Source: Rhodospirillales bacterium (lineage in GTDB: Bacteria > Pseudomonadota > Alphaproteobacteria > Rhodospirillales_A > Casp-alpha2). From it: DNA of 13,305 nt. Within the stretch, counting starts at the first letter, position 1; every line of letters starts with the position of its first letter. Location: NCBI GenBank assembly GCA_016763915.1, contig JAESSX010000318.1:1-13305 (forward strand). Reading direction: 5' to 3'. The notes below the pieces were generated by a model. It was not told the origin of the DNA and searched no databases. It saw nothing but the letters and a program-made list of their open reading frames with translations. The position numbers were made by a program, and so were the translations under genes. Shown here piece by piece: positions 1 to 7,996 of the stretch.

Positions 1-857
1 AGCTCTTGAATGATCTTGCCGTTGCCGCGCACCGGGCCGTCCAGGCGCTGCAGGTTGCAGTTGATCACGAAGACGAGGTTGTCCAGCTTCTCACGGCCGG
101 CCATGCCGATTGCGCCCAGCGATTCCGGCTCGTCGGTTTCACCGTCGCCCAGGAACGCCCAGACCTTGCGGTTTTCCCAGTTCTGGATCAGGCCGCGGCT
201 GGCCAGGTACTTGGTAAAGCGCGCCTGGTAGATCGCCATGATCGGGCCCAGGCCCATCGACACGGTCGGGAATTGCCAGAAATCCGGCATCAGCCACGGG
301 TGCGGGTACGACGAGATGCCCTTGCCGTCGACTTCCTGGCGGAAGCTGTCGAGTTGCTCCTCGCTCAGACGGCCCAGCAGGAATGCGCGCGAGTACACGC
401 CCGGCGCCGAGTGCCCCTGCACGAAAACCATGTCGCCGCCGTGCTTGTCCGACGGGGCGTGCCAGAAGTGGTTGTAGCCGACGTCATACAGCGTGGCCGC
501 CGAAGCGAACGACGAGATATGGCCGCCGACGTTGGTGTCCTTGTTCGCGCGCAGCACCATCGCCATGGCGTTCCAGCGCGTATACGAACGGATGCGGTGC
601 TCGATTTCCTGGTTGCCAGGAATGCGGTCCTGGTTCTCGACCGGGATCGTATTGATATAGGGGGTTTCTGCGTGCAGCGGAGACGTCACGCCGTTGATGC
701 GCGCGTACTCGATCTGCTTGTCGAGGAGGAATGCCGCGCGCTGCGGGCCTTCCGCGCCGATGACGCCTTGCAGCGCCTCCAGCCATTCCTTGGTTTCCTG
801 GGGATCAACGTCGCTGGCGCTCGTGGCACCCAGGACTTGTTCTGGTACGGCCGACAT
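1..857 (-). CDS. aceE: Pyruvate dehydrogenase E1 component, N-terminal part (3' end outside window)
   Basis: Homodimeric-type E1 subunit of the pyruvate dehydrogenase complex, which decarboxylates pyruvate with thiamine diphosphate and passes the acetyl group to the E2 lipoyl domain. The first 285 codons are visible (family about 890 residues). The N-terminus begins MSAVPEQVLG. Recognisable blocks are NTIPVENQDRIPGN (residues 69-82), the RWNAMAMVLRAN block (94-105), GGHISSFASA (111-120) and QGHSAPGVYSRAF (147-159). The thiamine-diphosphate/metal motif starts with GDGE at 237-240 and closes with NCN at 266-268. The ATG at 857 has an AGGAG ribosome site six bases upstream (864-868). The protein resembles Ralstonia/Burkholderiales AceE. 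It is transcribed away from the kinase gene, and aceF and lpdA would be expected beyond the window edge. The plus-strand frame open across this region is its antisense shadow. Confidence 0.96.
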   Translation of the reverse strand, partial: MSAVPEQVLGATSASDVDPQETKEWLEALQGVIGAEGPQRAAFLLDKQIEYARINGVTSPLHAETPYINTIPVENQDRIPGNQEIEHRIRSYTRWNAMAMVLRANKDTNVGGHISSFASAATLYDVGYNHFWHAPSDKHGGDMVFVQGHSAPGVYSRAFLLGRLSEEQLDSFRQEVDGKGISSYPHPWLMPDFWQFPTVSMGLGPIMAIYQARFTKYLASRGLIQNWENRKVWAFLGDGETDEPESLGAIGMAGREKLDNLVFVINCNLQRLDGPVRGNGKIIQE

Positions 858-995
858 GGCGGTCTCCTTGGTAGCAGTAACGGTAGTTGCGTCTCTTGTG
901 AGGCGCCCACTGGCACGCGCGTTCACACGCACGCAAGGGCCACCCCGACTTTTGCGCTGATTCTATGGGCACCCGCAAACGCAGCACAAGCGGAA

Positions 996-1025
996 TTTTC
1001 AAATTGCGATATGGTTTTTTATAAT
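996..1025 (+). promoter_or_regulatory. Candidate sigma-70 promoter in the aceE/kinase divergent intergenic region
   Basis: The 313 bases between aceE and the kinase hold no gene. An AT-rich patch in otherwise GC-rich DNA contains a perfect TATAAT at 1020-1025, with TTTTCA (4 of 6 to consensus) at 996-1001 and an 18-base spacer. Read on plus, it would start the kinase transcript near 1033 and leave a leader of about 140 bases. The same patch could serve aceE on minus, but I see no equally good pair there. No clear operator repeat was found. Confidence 0.4.
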
Positions 1026-1170
1026 GTGGAATATTGCCGCGACGCAAAACAAATCACCTTTGACATTGCAGCGCAGCATTTTCCGAGCGAACAAGACACC
1101 TCACCAAGCGGTTTCCCCAAGCGACCCGCAGGTTGATTGCCGTTACACTTAGTTTTGCGCAGTTGCACAG

Positions 1171-3747
1171 ATGTCCACTCCTTTACCTCCGCAGAATTCC
1201 GGCGTTCGTCCGCCCATCATGCTTGCCCCCTCCCACGCTTCGCAGGACCCGGCCGCCAAGTCCGAGCCGTCAACGCCTGCGGCGCCTGCGCCCATTTCCG
1301 TGAACGCGTCCGAACAGCCGTCGGACGAGACCGTTCGCCCGAACATGCCCCGCCGTCTGTGGCTGACCCGCCTGGGCCGGCTGTGGACGACCAACTGGTT
1401 CATGTTCATCCCGCTGGTGGCAATCGTCCTGTTTGCTGGCGCGATGATTTTCATCCTGTATCAGTTGCACGCCACGGAGGTGCAGCAGCAGCGCGACGCC
1501 CTCTACCGCGATGCCGCCTGGGCCGAGCAGAAGGTTCGCCTGTCCCTGCAGAGCAACCAGGATCAGGTAGCCGCCCTGGCGCGCGATATCGGTGCCGCGC
1601 AGCTTGACCCGAGCGCCTATCGCGATGCCGCCCGCCAGCTCCTGCGCGAGAACCCGGAGCTTGTCTTCATCAACTGGCTGGATGCCACGCGCCGCCCGCG
1701 CTGGGCGTTCCCGTCCACCTCCGAATTCACGGCGCGCGTGCGCGAAACACGCGACCATCCGCTCGAACCCGAAATCCAATCTGCCTACGATGCCGCGCGT
1801 GAAACGCAGCGTGCCGTCTATTCGCGCCCCATCCAGAACGAGCGCGGCGAGAGCTTCATGCTCATGGAAGTCCCGATCGTGCGCGACAACGAATTCCTCG
1901 GCACGGTGGGCGCCATGTATTCGGTCACGGGCATCCTCACGCAACTGCTGCCGGGCGAGTTGACAGACCGCTACCGCTTCTCGCTGGTCGACAAGAACAA
2001 CGTGGTCCGCGCAAGCACGTCGTTGCGGCCGGTGCCCAAGGCGGCGGCGTCGTACGAGGTGCTGCTCGACCCACCGGGACATTCGCTCTCGCTGCGGGCC
2101 GAGGCGTATCCCGCTCCGTCCAACCTGCCCAACAACATGCTGATGTGGCTGGTGGCCGGCCTGTCGTGCTTCGTGATCTGGAGCCTCTGGAGCGTGTGGC
2201 GCCACACCAGCCGCCGCTCTGAAGCGCAGCGCGCGTTGCTGGCGGAAACGTCGTTCCGCCGCGCTATGGAAAACTCCATGGTGATCGGCATGCGTTCGCT
2301 CGACCTCAACGGCCGCATCACCTACGTGAACCCGGCGTTCTGCCGCATGATCGGCTGGACGGAAGCCGAGCTGGTCGGGCGCATGCCGCCCTTCCCGTAT
2401 TGGCCGCCCAACGAGGTCGGCGAGATGCAGAAGCACATCGAGCTGACCTTGCGTGGCAAGGCCCCCGCCAACGGCATGGAATTGCGCATGATGCGCCGCG
2501 ACGGTACGAGCTTCTATGCGCGGATGTACGTCTCGCCGCTGATCGATGCACGCGGCCGGCACACGGGGTGGATGAGTTCCATCACGGACATTACTGAGCC
2601 CAAACGCGCCCGTGAAGACTTGGCCGCCGCGCACGACCGCTTCACCACGGTGCTGGAGAGCCTGGATGCGGCCGTGTCCGTGCTCTCGACCGACAAGGCG
2701 GAGCTGCTGTTCGCCAACCGCTACTACCGCCAGCTTTTCGGCTGGGAGGCGTTCGGCCACCTGCAGCTCTCCGGCAACGACGTCAACACGGAAGACGTTT
2801 CCAGCGATGCACTCGACCTGGTGGACGCCTACGCCGGCCTGCCCGCGTCCGAGTTGACACCGCACGCGGCAGATGCGCGCGAAATCTATGTGCCATCGAT
2901 GCAGAAGTGGTTTGAAGTGCGGCGCCGCTACATCCAGTGGGTCGACGGCCACCTCGCACAGATGCAGATCGCCACCGACATCACCGTGCGCAAGGCCGCC
3001 GAAGAGATGACGCGCCAGCACGAAGAGCGCCTGCAGTTCACCAGCCGCCTGACGACGATGGGCGAGATGGCCTCATCGCTGGCGCACGAGCTGAACCAGC
3101 CGCTGGCTGCCATCAACAACTACTGCATGGGCGCCGTCGGCCGCCTGAAGAGCGGACGCAGCACGCCGGAAGAGCTGATCCCGGTGCTTGAGAAGACCTC
3201 CGCCCAGGCCGTGCGTGCCGGCACCATCATCCAGCGCATCCGCGGCTTCGTGAAACGCAGCCAGCCGCAGCGGCGCGAATCCGACCTGCGCGAGATCGTT
3301 GCCGACGCCGTGGGTCTGGCCGAACTCGAAGCCACGCGGCGTGGCATCACCACTCTCACGCGCCTGCCAGGCGACTTGCCGCCTCTGTATGTCGATCCGG
3401 TGCTCATCAAGCAGGTGCTCGTCAATCTGCTCAAGAACGCCGCCGAAGCCATGGCCGCCCACCCGCGCCTGCGCGCCGCCAGCGTGCTGCGCCTGCACGC
3501 CAACCTGATCAACGACCCGGAAAATTCCGTGCTGATCGAGGTGATCGACCAGGGCCCGGGCGTGGACGACAGCACCAAGGAGCGGCTGTTCGAGCCGTTC
3601 TTCAGTACAAAATCCGACGGCATGGGTATGGGGCTGAACATCTGCCGCTCCATCATAGAATCCCACCTCGGCAGGCTCTGGGTAGAAAACAACGCCGATG
3701 GCATCGGCTGTACGTTTAAAATCATCCTGCCGCTGAATCCGCTGTAA
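1171..3747 (+). CDS. Membrane sensor histidine kinase with extracytoplasmic sensor and two PAS domains
   Basis: An 858-residue two-component sensor kinase. Residues 1-70 are a Pro/Ser/Ala-rich cytoplasmic tail. The first membrane segment is about 75-98, followed by an extracytoplasmic region of about 220 residues, probably Cache-like, and a second membrane segment at about 321-343. PAS domain 1 spans about 359-475 and PAS 2 about 486-605. The phosphoacceptor H-box LAHELNQPLAAINN has His639. The ATPase domain has N-box NLLKNAAEA (Asn756), DQGPGVDD (793-800), FEPFFSTK (807-814) and GMGMGL (817-822). The dimerisation/H-box region resembles the FixL/DctB/TtrS group. No haem-PAS signature is evident, so I do not call it FixL. 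The start at 1171 lacks a clear ribosome site; a downstream ATG at 1219 is possible. It is followed 40 bases later by its likely partner regulator. The stimulus is unknown. Confidence 0.92.
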   Translation: MSTPLPPQNSGVRPPIMLAPSHASQDPAAKSEPSTPAAPAPISVNASEQPSDETVRPNMPRRLWLTRLGRLWTTNWFMFIPLVAIVLFAGAMIFILYQLHATEVQQQRDALYRDAAWAEQKVRLSLQSNQDQVAALARDIGAAQLDPSAYRDAARQLLRENPELVFINWLDATRRPRWAFPSTSEFTARVRETRDHPLEPEIQSAYDAARETQRAVYSRPIQNERGESFMLMEVPIVRDNEFLGTVGAMYSVTGILTQLLPGELTDRYRFSLVDKNNVVRASTSLRPVPKAAASYEVLLDPPGHSLSLRAEAYPAPSNLPNNMLMWLVAGLSCFVIWSLWSVWRHTSRRSEAQRALLAETSFRRAMENSMVIGMRSLDLNGRITYVNPAFCRMIGWTEAELVGRMPPFPYWPPNEVGEMQKHIELTLRGKAPANGMELRMMRRDGTSFYARMYVSPLIDARGRHTGWMSSITDITEPKRAREDLAAAHDRFTTVLESLDAAVSVLSTDKAELLFANRYYRQLFGWEAFGHLQLSGNDVNTEDVSSDALDLVDAYAGLPASELTPHAADAREIYVPSMQKWFEVRRRYIQWVDGHLAQMQIATDITVRKAAEEMTRQHEERLQFTSRLTTMGEMASSLAHELNQPLAAINNYCMGAVGRLKSGRSTPEELIPVLEKTSAQAVRAGTIIQRIRGFVKRSQPQRRESDLREIVADAVGLAELEATRRGITTLTRLPGDLPPLYVDPVLIKQVLVNLLKNAAEAMAAHPRLRAASVLRLHANLINDPENSVLIEVIDQGPGVDDSTKERLFEPFFSTKSDGMGMGLNICRSIIESHLGRLWVENNADGIGCTFKIILPLNPL

Positions 3748-3787
3748 ATCGTTTTTAAAACATAGAACGTAGACCGAGGACTCCTCC

Positions 3788-4423
3788 ATGAGCACAACGC
3801 CCGCCGCAGTTGCGCCGCGCAACGAAACCGTGTTCGTCGTCGATGACGATGAAGCCATGCGTGACTCGTTGACGTGGCTGCTCGAAGGCAACGGCTACAC
3901 CGTCCGCACCTACCGCAGCGCAGAAGAATTCCTGGTCGACGACAAGCGCGGCGAAGGCGTCGGCTGCCTGATCCTTGACGTGCGCATGCAAGGCATGAGC
4001 GGCCCCGAACTGCAAGACCGCCTGTTGGCAGAGAACAACCGCATGCCGATCGTCTTCGTCACGGGCCACGGCGACGTGCCGTTGGCTGTGTCGACCATGA
4101 AGAAAGGCGCGGTGGACTTCATTGAAAAGCCGTTCGATGAATCCGAACTGCGCGAGCTGGTGGAACGCATGCTCAGCAAGGCGCGCAGCGAAGACTCGGT
4201 CGCCCGCGAGCAAAAGGCCGCCAAGGACCTGCTCGGCCGCCTGACCACACGCGAACAGCAAGTGCTGGAGCGCATCGTCGCCGGCCGCCTGAACAAGCAG
4301 ATCGCCGACGATCTGGGCATTTCCATCAAGACGGTGGAAGCACACCGCGCCAACATCATGGAAAAGCTCAACGTGAATACGGTGGCAGACCTGCTGCGCC
4401 TGGCCCTGTCGCGCAACGCCTGA
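3788..4423 (+). CDS. FixJ/NarL-type response regulator (receiver plus LuxR-type HTH)
   Basis: A 211-residue DNA-binding response regulator. The receiver domain (about 14-130) has the acidic pocket DDD at 19-21, phosphoacceptor Asp64 in LILDVRM, the switch threonine in VTGHGD (Thr92) and the conserved lysine in EKPF (Lys114). A short linker leads to a LuxR-type helix-turn-helix at about 150-207, with LTTREQQVLERIVAGRLNKQ and the recognition region ISIKTVEAHRANIMEKL. Overall it matches the FixJ/TtrR group. GAGGA at 3776-3780 lies seven bases before the ATG. The gene sits 40 bases after the kinase in the same direction, so the two probably form one operon and a cognate pair. The target genes are not shown by the sequence; the nearby aceE and folD are only candidates. 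Confidence 0.93.
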   Translation: MSTTPAAVAPRNETVFVVDDDEAMRDSLTWLLEGNGYTVRTYRSAEEFLVDDKRGEGVGCLILDVRMQGMSGPELQDRLLAENNRMPIVFVTGHGDVPLAVSTMKKGAVDFIEKPFDESELRELVERMLSKARSEDSVAREQKAAKDLLGRLTTREQQVLERIVAGRLNKQIADDLGISIKTVEAHRANIMEKLNVNTVADLLRLALSRNA

Positions 4424-4480
4424 TTCGGCTGCAGGAAAAACCAAGCGATCATCCGGGCGGCCGGAAGGGAGGCGGCGATT

Positions 4481-4486
4481 TATAAT
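4481..4486 (+). promoter_or_regulatory. TATAAT -10 box upstream of folD
   Basis: A perfect TATAAT lies in a GC-rich spacer after the response regulator, 33 bases before the folD ATG. No recognisable -35 element is found 16-18 bases upstream. Transcription would begin near 4493, giving a leader of about 25 bases. That leader is pyrimidine-rich and lacks a Shine-Dalgarno sequence. Confidence 0.45.
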
Positions 4487-4518
4487 CGCGGTTTGCCCTC
4501 TCCCTCCTCCGCCCAGCC

Positions 4519-5409
4519 ATGACCGCCCAACTCATTGACGGCAACGCGCTTGCCAAACAACTCCGCGCCGAGGCCGCACAGCGCGCCGCCGCCCTGACCG
4601 CGCGCGGCCACCAGCCCGGCCTCGCCGTCATCCTCGTCGGCGAAGACCCGGCCAGCCAGGTCTACGTGCGCAACAAGGGTAAACAGACGGCGGCGGCCGG
4701 CATGGAGTCAAACACCATCCGCCTCGATGCGGCCACCCCGGAACAAGACCTTCTCGACCTGATCGAAACGCTCAACGGCGATGACGCCGTCCACGGCATC
4801 CTGGTGCAACTGCCGCTGCCGGACCAGATCGACGAGGCCAAGGTGATCGCCGCCATCGACCTGGACAAGGACGTTGATGGCTTCCACGTCGTCAACGTCG
4901 GGCGTTTGTGGACGGGCGCGGAAGCCCTGGTACCGTGCACGCCCTACGGCTGCTTGCAGATGTTGAAGGAAACGCTGGGCGAACTGAAGGGCAAGCGGGC
5001 GTTGGTATTGGGCCGGTCGAACATCGTCGGTAAACCGATGTCGGCGCTGCTGTTGGCCGAACATTGCACCGTCACCATCGCCCATTCCCGCACGGTCGAT
5101 TTGGGCGAACGTTGCCGCGAGGCCGATATTCTGATCGCCGCCGTTGGCCAGCCGCAAATGGTCCCCGGCAGTTGGATCAAGCCCGGCGCGACGGTTATTG
5201 ACGTCGGTATCAACCGCATCGACGCGCCAGAAAAAGGCGAGGGAAAGACGCGCTTAGTCGGCGATGTCAACTTCGAAGAAGCCCAACAGGTCGCCGCCCA
5301 CATCACCCCGGTGCCCGGCGGCGTCGGCCCGGTGACCATCGCCAACCTGCTCCGCAACACCGTCATCGCCGCCTGCCGCCAGAAGGGCCTCGATGTGCCG
5401 AAGATTTAG
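4519..5409 (+). CDS. folD: Bifunctional methylenetetrahydrofolate dehydrogenase/cyclohydrolase, apparently chimeric
   Basis: FolD interconverts 5,10-methylene-, 5,10-methenyl- and 10-formyl-tetrahydrofolate using NADP in the cytosol. The 296-residue length is normal for the family. Visible motifs are [13 protein letters not shown] (41-53), with Tyr49 and catalytic Lys53, [10 protein letters not shown] (92-101), KDVDGFH (117-123), GRSNIVGKP (165-173) of the nucleotide-binding half, and PVPGGVGP (264-271). The first 53 residues look like Ralstonia FolD. From GKQTAAAGM (54 on) the sequence looks alphaproteobacterial, for example [13 protein letters not shown] and [12 protein letters not shown], where betaproteobacterial FolD differs. 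All key residues are kept and the frame is intact, so the encoded protein would look functional even if the join is artificial. Upstream neighbours are betaproteobacterial; downstream zinc-ribbon and lepA genes are alphaproteobacterial. No Shine-Dalgarno precedes the start. Confidence 0.95.
   Translation: MTAQLIDGNALAKQLRAEAAQRAAALTARGHQPGLAVILVGEDPASQVYVRNKGKQTAAAGMESNTIRLDAATPEQDLLDLIETLNGDDAVHGILVQLPLPDQIDEAKVIAAIDLDKDVDGFHVVNVGRLWTGAEALVPCTPYGCLQMLKETLGELKGKRALVLGRSNIVGKPMSALLLAEHCTVTIAHSRTVDLGERCREADILIAAVGQPQMVPGSWIKPGATVIDVGINRIDAPEKGEGKTRLVGDVNFEEAQQVAAHITPVPGGVGPVTIANLLRNTVIAACRQKGLDVPKI
4639..4680. other. Probable chimera or recombination junction inside folD
   Basis: These bases encode the conserved [13 protein letters not shown] motif, where beta- and alphaproteobacterial folD genes could share a long identical DNA word. 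Protein identity, gene neighbourhood and codon style (TTG leucine becomes more frequent) all change across this point. I infer an assembly join here; a natural recombination is the alternative. The exact base cannot be fixed because the two parents would be identical in the overlap. Confidence 0.7.
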
Positions 5410-5459
5410 CGCCATCACAGGCATTGAGACTCCGGGCTGCGCGGTGTAAAAGCCCCTCC

Positions 5460-5648
5460 ATGCCGATCCCAATTGTTCCCGTTCCCTGCCCCAACTGCGG
5501 CGAGGCCCAGAATGTGACGCTGGGTAATTTCGACCCCGAGGCGGAACCCTTCGGGCCGGTGACGTGCATGGCCTGTGGCCGGAAATTTGACCAAGATGAA
5601 TACCTGGCGGGGCTGAAAATGCGTCACGCCAAACAGGAAAACCCTTAA
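5460..5648 (+). CDS. Small zinc-ribbon-like protein upstream of lepA
   Basis: A 62-residue protein that I do not recognise as a named family. It has two Cys pairs, CPNC at 10-13 and CMAC at 36-39, separated by 22 residues. This is a typical zinc-ribbon layout and suggests one structural zinc site. The C-terminus is charged ([10 protein letters not shown]). The ATG at 5460 is preferred over an upstream in-frame TTG at 5424, because protein-like sequence begins at [10 protein letters not shown]. No clear Shine-Dalgarno is visible. It lies 50 bases after folD, and its TAA overlaps the lepA ATG by one base (TAATG), so it is probably translationally coupled to lepA. Its role is unknown; nucleic-acid or ribosome association is only a guess from the fold and neighbour. 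Confidence 0.75.
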   Translation: MPIPIVPVPCPNCGEAQNVTLGNFDPEAEPFGPVTCMACGRKFDQDEYLAGLKMRHAKQENP

Positions 5649-7450
5649 TGAGCACCGACCTTTCCCACATCCGCAACTTTTCCATCGTCGCCCATATCGA
5701 TCATGGCAAGTCGACGCTGGCCGACCGCCTGATTCAGATGTGCGGCGGTCTAACGGACCGGGAAATGTCGGAGCAGGTGCTTGATTCCATGGAATTGGAG
5801 CGCGAGCGCGGCATCACCATCAAGGCGCAGACGGTGCGGTTGAAATATAAGGCGGCCGACGGCGAGACCTATCAGCTCAACCTCATGGACACCCCCGGCC
5901 ATGTCGATTTCACCTATGAGGTCAGTCGATCGCTGGCGGCGTGCGAGGGCTCGGTGCTGATGGTCGACGCGACCCAAGGGGTGGAGGCGCAGACCCTGGC
6001 CAATGCCTATCTGGCGATCAACGCGGATCATGAAATCGTGCCGGTGCTGAACAAGATCGACCTGGCCGCCGCCGAACCGGATCGTATTAAAAAGCAGATC
6101 GAAGAGGTGGTCGGTCTCGACGTTTCCGAGGCGTTGGAAATTTCGGCGAAGACCGGGTTGGGCGTCGATTCCGTGTTGGAAGCCCTGGTCACGCACCTGC
6201 CGGCGCCCACCGGCGATGCCGACGCGGCCTTGAAGGCGTTGCTGGTCGATAGCTGGTACGATTCCTACCTGGGCGTGATGATCCTGGTCCGGATCAAGGA
6301 CGGTGTGCTGAAAAAAGGCGCTAAAATCCGGATGATGGCGTCGGGCGCCACCTATCAGGTCGAAAAGGTCGGTTATTTCGCGCCGAAGCCGGTCGATGTC
6401 AGCGAACTCGGCCCCGGCGAAATCGGTTTTATCACCGCCGCCATCAAGACCGTGGCCGATACCCAAGTCGGCGACACCATCACCGAGGACAAGCGCCCCG
6501 CAGACGAAGCCTTGCCCGGTTTCAAGCCGTCGGTGCCGGTGGTGTTTTGCGGGTTGTTCCCGGTCGATGCCGGGCAGTTCGAAGACCTGCGTGATAGCCT
6601 GGCCAAGCTGCATCTCAACGACGCCAGTTTTCACTTCGACACCGAATCCTCTGCCGCCTTGGGTTTAGGCTTCCGCTGCGGGTTTTTGGGCCTGTTGCAT
6701 CTTGAGATCATCCAACAGCGCCTGGAGCGCGAGTTTGATCTCGATCTGATCACCACCGCGCCCAGTGTTGTCTATAAAATCCACACCAACGCCGGTGATG
6801 TGAAGGAATTGCATAATCCGGTCGACATGCCCGACCCTACTCACATCGATTTCATCGAGGAGCCCTGGATCAACGCCACCATTATCGTACCGGATGAATA
6901 TCTGGGCGCGGTGCTGACGCTGTGTACCGATCGCCGCGGCGCCCAAACGGAACTGACCTACGTCGGCAGCCGCGCCATGGTGCAATACCGTTTGCCGTTG
7001 AATGAAGTGGTTATCGATTTTTACGATCGGCTGAAATCGGTATCGCGTGGCTACGCCAGTTTTGATTATGAATTGGCGGCGTACGCAGAAGGCGATTTGG
7101 TCAAGGTGTCGATTTTGGTCAATGGCGAACTGGTGGACGCGTTGAGCTTCATCGTTCACGCCAGCCACGCCGAAACCCGTGGCCGCGCCATCTGCGACAA
7201 ATTGAAGGATTTGGTGCCGCGCCAGCTGTTCAAGATCGCCATTCAGGCGGCCATCGGCGGCAATATCATTGCGCGCTCCACCGTCAGCGCCATGCGCAAG
7301 GACGTTACCGCCAAGTGTTACGGCGGCGACGTCAGCCGCAAACGCAAGCTGCTGGACAAGCAAAAGAAGGGCAAAAAGAAAATGCGCCAGTTCGGCAACG
7401 TCGAAATTCCGCAAAGCGCATTTCTCGAGGCTCTCAAAACCGACGGCTAA
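5648..7450 (+). CDS. lepA: Elongation factor 4 (translational GTPase LepA)
   Basis: A 600-residue ribosome-associated GTPase, EF4/LepA, at the usual family length. It binds the ribosome, has been linked to back-translocation and to 30S assembly, and associates with the membrane. Motifs seen are G1 AHIDHGKST (15-23), switch ERERGITIK (51-59), G3 DTPGHVDF with His85 (81-88), G4 NKID (135-138) and G5 SAKTG (166-170). EF-G-like domains II, III and V follow. The C-terminal domain specific to LepA has [20 protein letters not shown] and a Lys-rich [16 protein letters not shown] stretch. The start overlaps the stop of the zinc-ribbon gene, and the stop (7448-7450) overlaps the end of a convergent small gene. 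Overall it looks alphaproteobacterial. Confidence 0.97.
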   Translation: MSTDLSHIRNFSIVAHIDHGKSTLADRLIQMCGGLTDREMSEQVLDSMELERERGITIKAQTVRLKYKAADGETYQLNLMDTPGHVDFTYEVSRSLAACEGSVLMVDATQGVEAQTLANAYLAINADHEIVPVLNKIDLAAAEPDRIKKQIEEVVGLDVSEALEISAKTGLGVDSVLEALVTHLPAPTGDADAALKALLVDSWYDSYLGVMILVRIKDGVLKKGAKIRMMASGATYQVEKVGYFAPKPVDVSELGPGEIGFITAAIKTVADTQVGDTITEDKRPADEALPGFKPSVPVVFCGLFPVDAGQFEDLRDSLAKLHLNDASFHFDTESSAALGLGFRCGFLGLLHLEIIQQRLEREFDLDLITTAPSVVYKIHTNAGDVKELHNPVDMPDPTHIDFIEEPWINATIIVPDEYLGAVLTLCTDRRGAQTELTYVGSRAMVQYRLPLNEVVIDFYDRLKSVSRGYASFDYELAAYAEGDLVKVSILVNGELVDALSFIVHASHAETRGRAICDKLKDLVPRQLFKIAIQAAIGGNIIARSTVSAMRKDVTAKCYGGDVSRKRKLLDKQKKGKKKMRQFGNVEIPQSAFLEALKTDG

Positions 7451-7698
7451 CCCTTGCCACCGGGCTCGATGCCGTCCGTGACGTTAAAATCCATATCCTC
7501 CAGGACCTGTTCATCGGAATAGGGCGCGGTGCCGCCCTCTGATTCCAAAAATTCCATGTTGCCATAATTGCTGAGGATCGCGACCTGGGTAATTTCGTCG
7601 TCATCATACCCGGCTTCACGGGCTTCCTTGGCCAATTCGTCGAACAGGAAAAGCGATTCCTCACACTTTTTCAGCTCCTCCAGCTCCTCCGCCGTCAT
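7447..7698 (-). CDS. Small acidic hypothetical protein convergent with lepA
   Basis: An 83-residue protein of unknown function. It is rich in Glu and Asp, begins [20 protein letters not shown], and has a helical-looking N-terminal half (residues 2-30) followed by [23 protein letters not shown]. No membrane segment or signal peptide is present, so it is probably cytosolic. The stop (7447-7449) overlaps the last bases of lepA tail to tail. The ATG at 7698 has only a weak purine tract (AAAGAA) before it. The same frame stays open upstream for about 48 codons (reading ...GGTLAWYCRPNKE just before the Met) with no ATG, GTG or TTG, so the annotated start may be late if an upstream start was lost. 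The acidic, ordered composition supports a real gene, but no family was recognised. Confidence 0.65.
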   Translation of the reverse strand: MTAEELEELKKCEESLFLFDELAKEAREAGYDDDEITQVAILSNYGNMEFLESEGGTAPYSDEQVLEDMDFNVTDGIEPGGKG

Positions 7699-7806
7699 TT
7701 CTTTGTTGGGCCGGCAATACCACGCCAGCGTCCCGCCCGGGGCGCCGAATAAAAAACAACGCCGGTAAAGACAACAGGCTGACCAGAAGCGGGTCCTAAA
7801 GCGCCG

Positions 7807-7820
7807 GGGAAATTTTTCCC
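7807..7820. repeat. Short inverted repeat GGGAAA-TT-TTTCCC
   Basis: A six-base perfect inverted repeat with a two-base centre lies between the two minus-strand small genes. A second TTTCCC copy at 7845-7850 could pair with the same GGGAAA. It might be a protein-binding site or a weak hairpin. It lacks the loop and U-tract of an intrinsic terminator. Confidence 0.3.
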
Positions 7821-7864
7821 ACCTGTATTTGGGTAACCACTAGGTTTCCCGGCAAGAAGGCATA

Positions 7865-7996
7865 TCAAAGCTCATAGGCGGAAACGAACCAGCCGCAGCT
7901 GGACATGGAACGGGGGATGGCCTCGGCCGCCGCCGAGCCGAAGGCCAACACCAACAAAAACCCGCCCAAATAATAGAAAAACCGCATGGGAGGCAT
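7865..7996 (-). CDS. Putative short secreted or membrane-anchored peptide
   Basis: A 43-residue open frame with a classic signal-peptide shape: a short N-terminus with Arg, a hydrophobic core (FFYYLGGFLLVLAFG), an Ala-rich AAAEA stretch where signal peptidase I could cut, then about 18 residues with one Cys ending in VSAYEL. The start at 7996 is chosen because AGGAAGG at 8003-8009 lies six bases upstream; ATGs at 7999 and 7987 are in-frame alternatives. It is on minus, divergent from the ABC-F gene and 166 bases upstream of the acidic small gene, with which it may be cotranscribed. If unprocessed it would be a single-pass membrane peptide. No family was recognised. It could be a chance frame, but the strong ribosome site and signal-like sequence together argue for a gene. 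Confidence 0.5.
   Translation of the reverse strand: MPPMRFFYYLGGFLLVLAFGSAAAEAIPRSMSSCGWFVSAYEL

Noticed and set aside
6..1136. A 376-codon open frame on plus at the window start
   Set aside because: It mirrors aceE on the opposite strand; the minus translation matches pyruvate dehydrogenase E1 throughout.
1270..3021. A 583-codon open frame on minus across the sensor kinase
   Set aside because: It is antisense to clearly conserved kinase domains and its product is His/Arg/Gly-rich low-information sequence, as expected from high-GC codon bias.
3073..3891. A 272-codon open frame on minus across the kinase and regulator junction
   Set aside because: It is a shadow of the kinase ATPase domain and the start of the regulator, with no recognisable domain.
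5750..6634. A 294-codon open frame on minus inside lepA
   Set aside because: It is antisense to the conserved GTPase and has no domain signature or ribosome site.
7807..7820. An intrinsic terminator at the GGGAAATTTTTCCC palindrome
   Set aside because: The two-base centre cannot form a stable loop, the stem is short and AT-rich in its inner half, and no U-tract follows on either strand.
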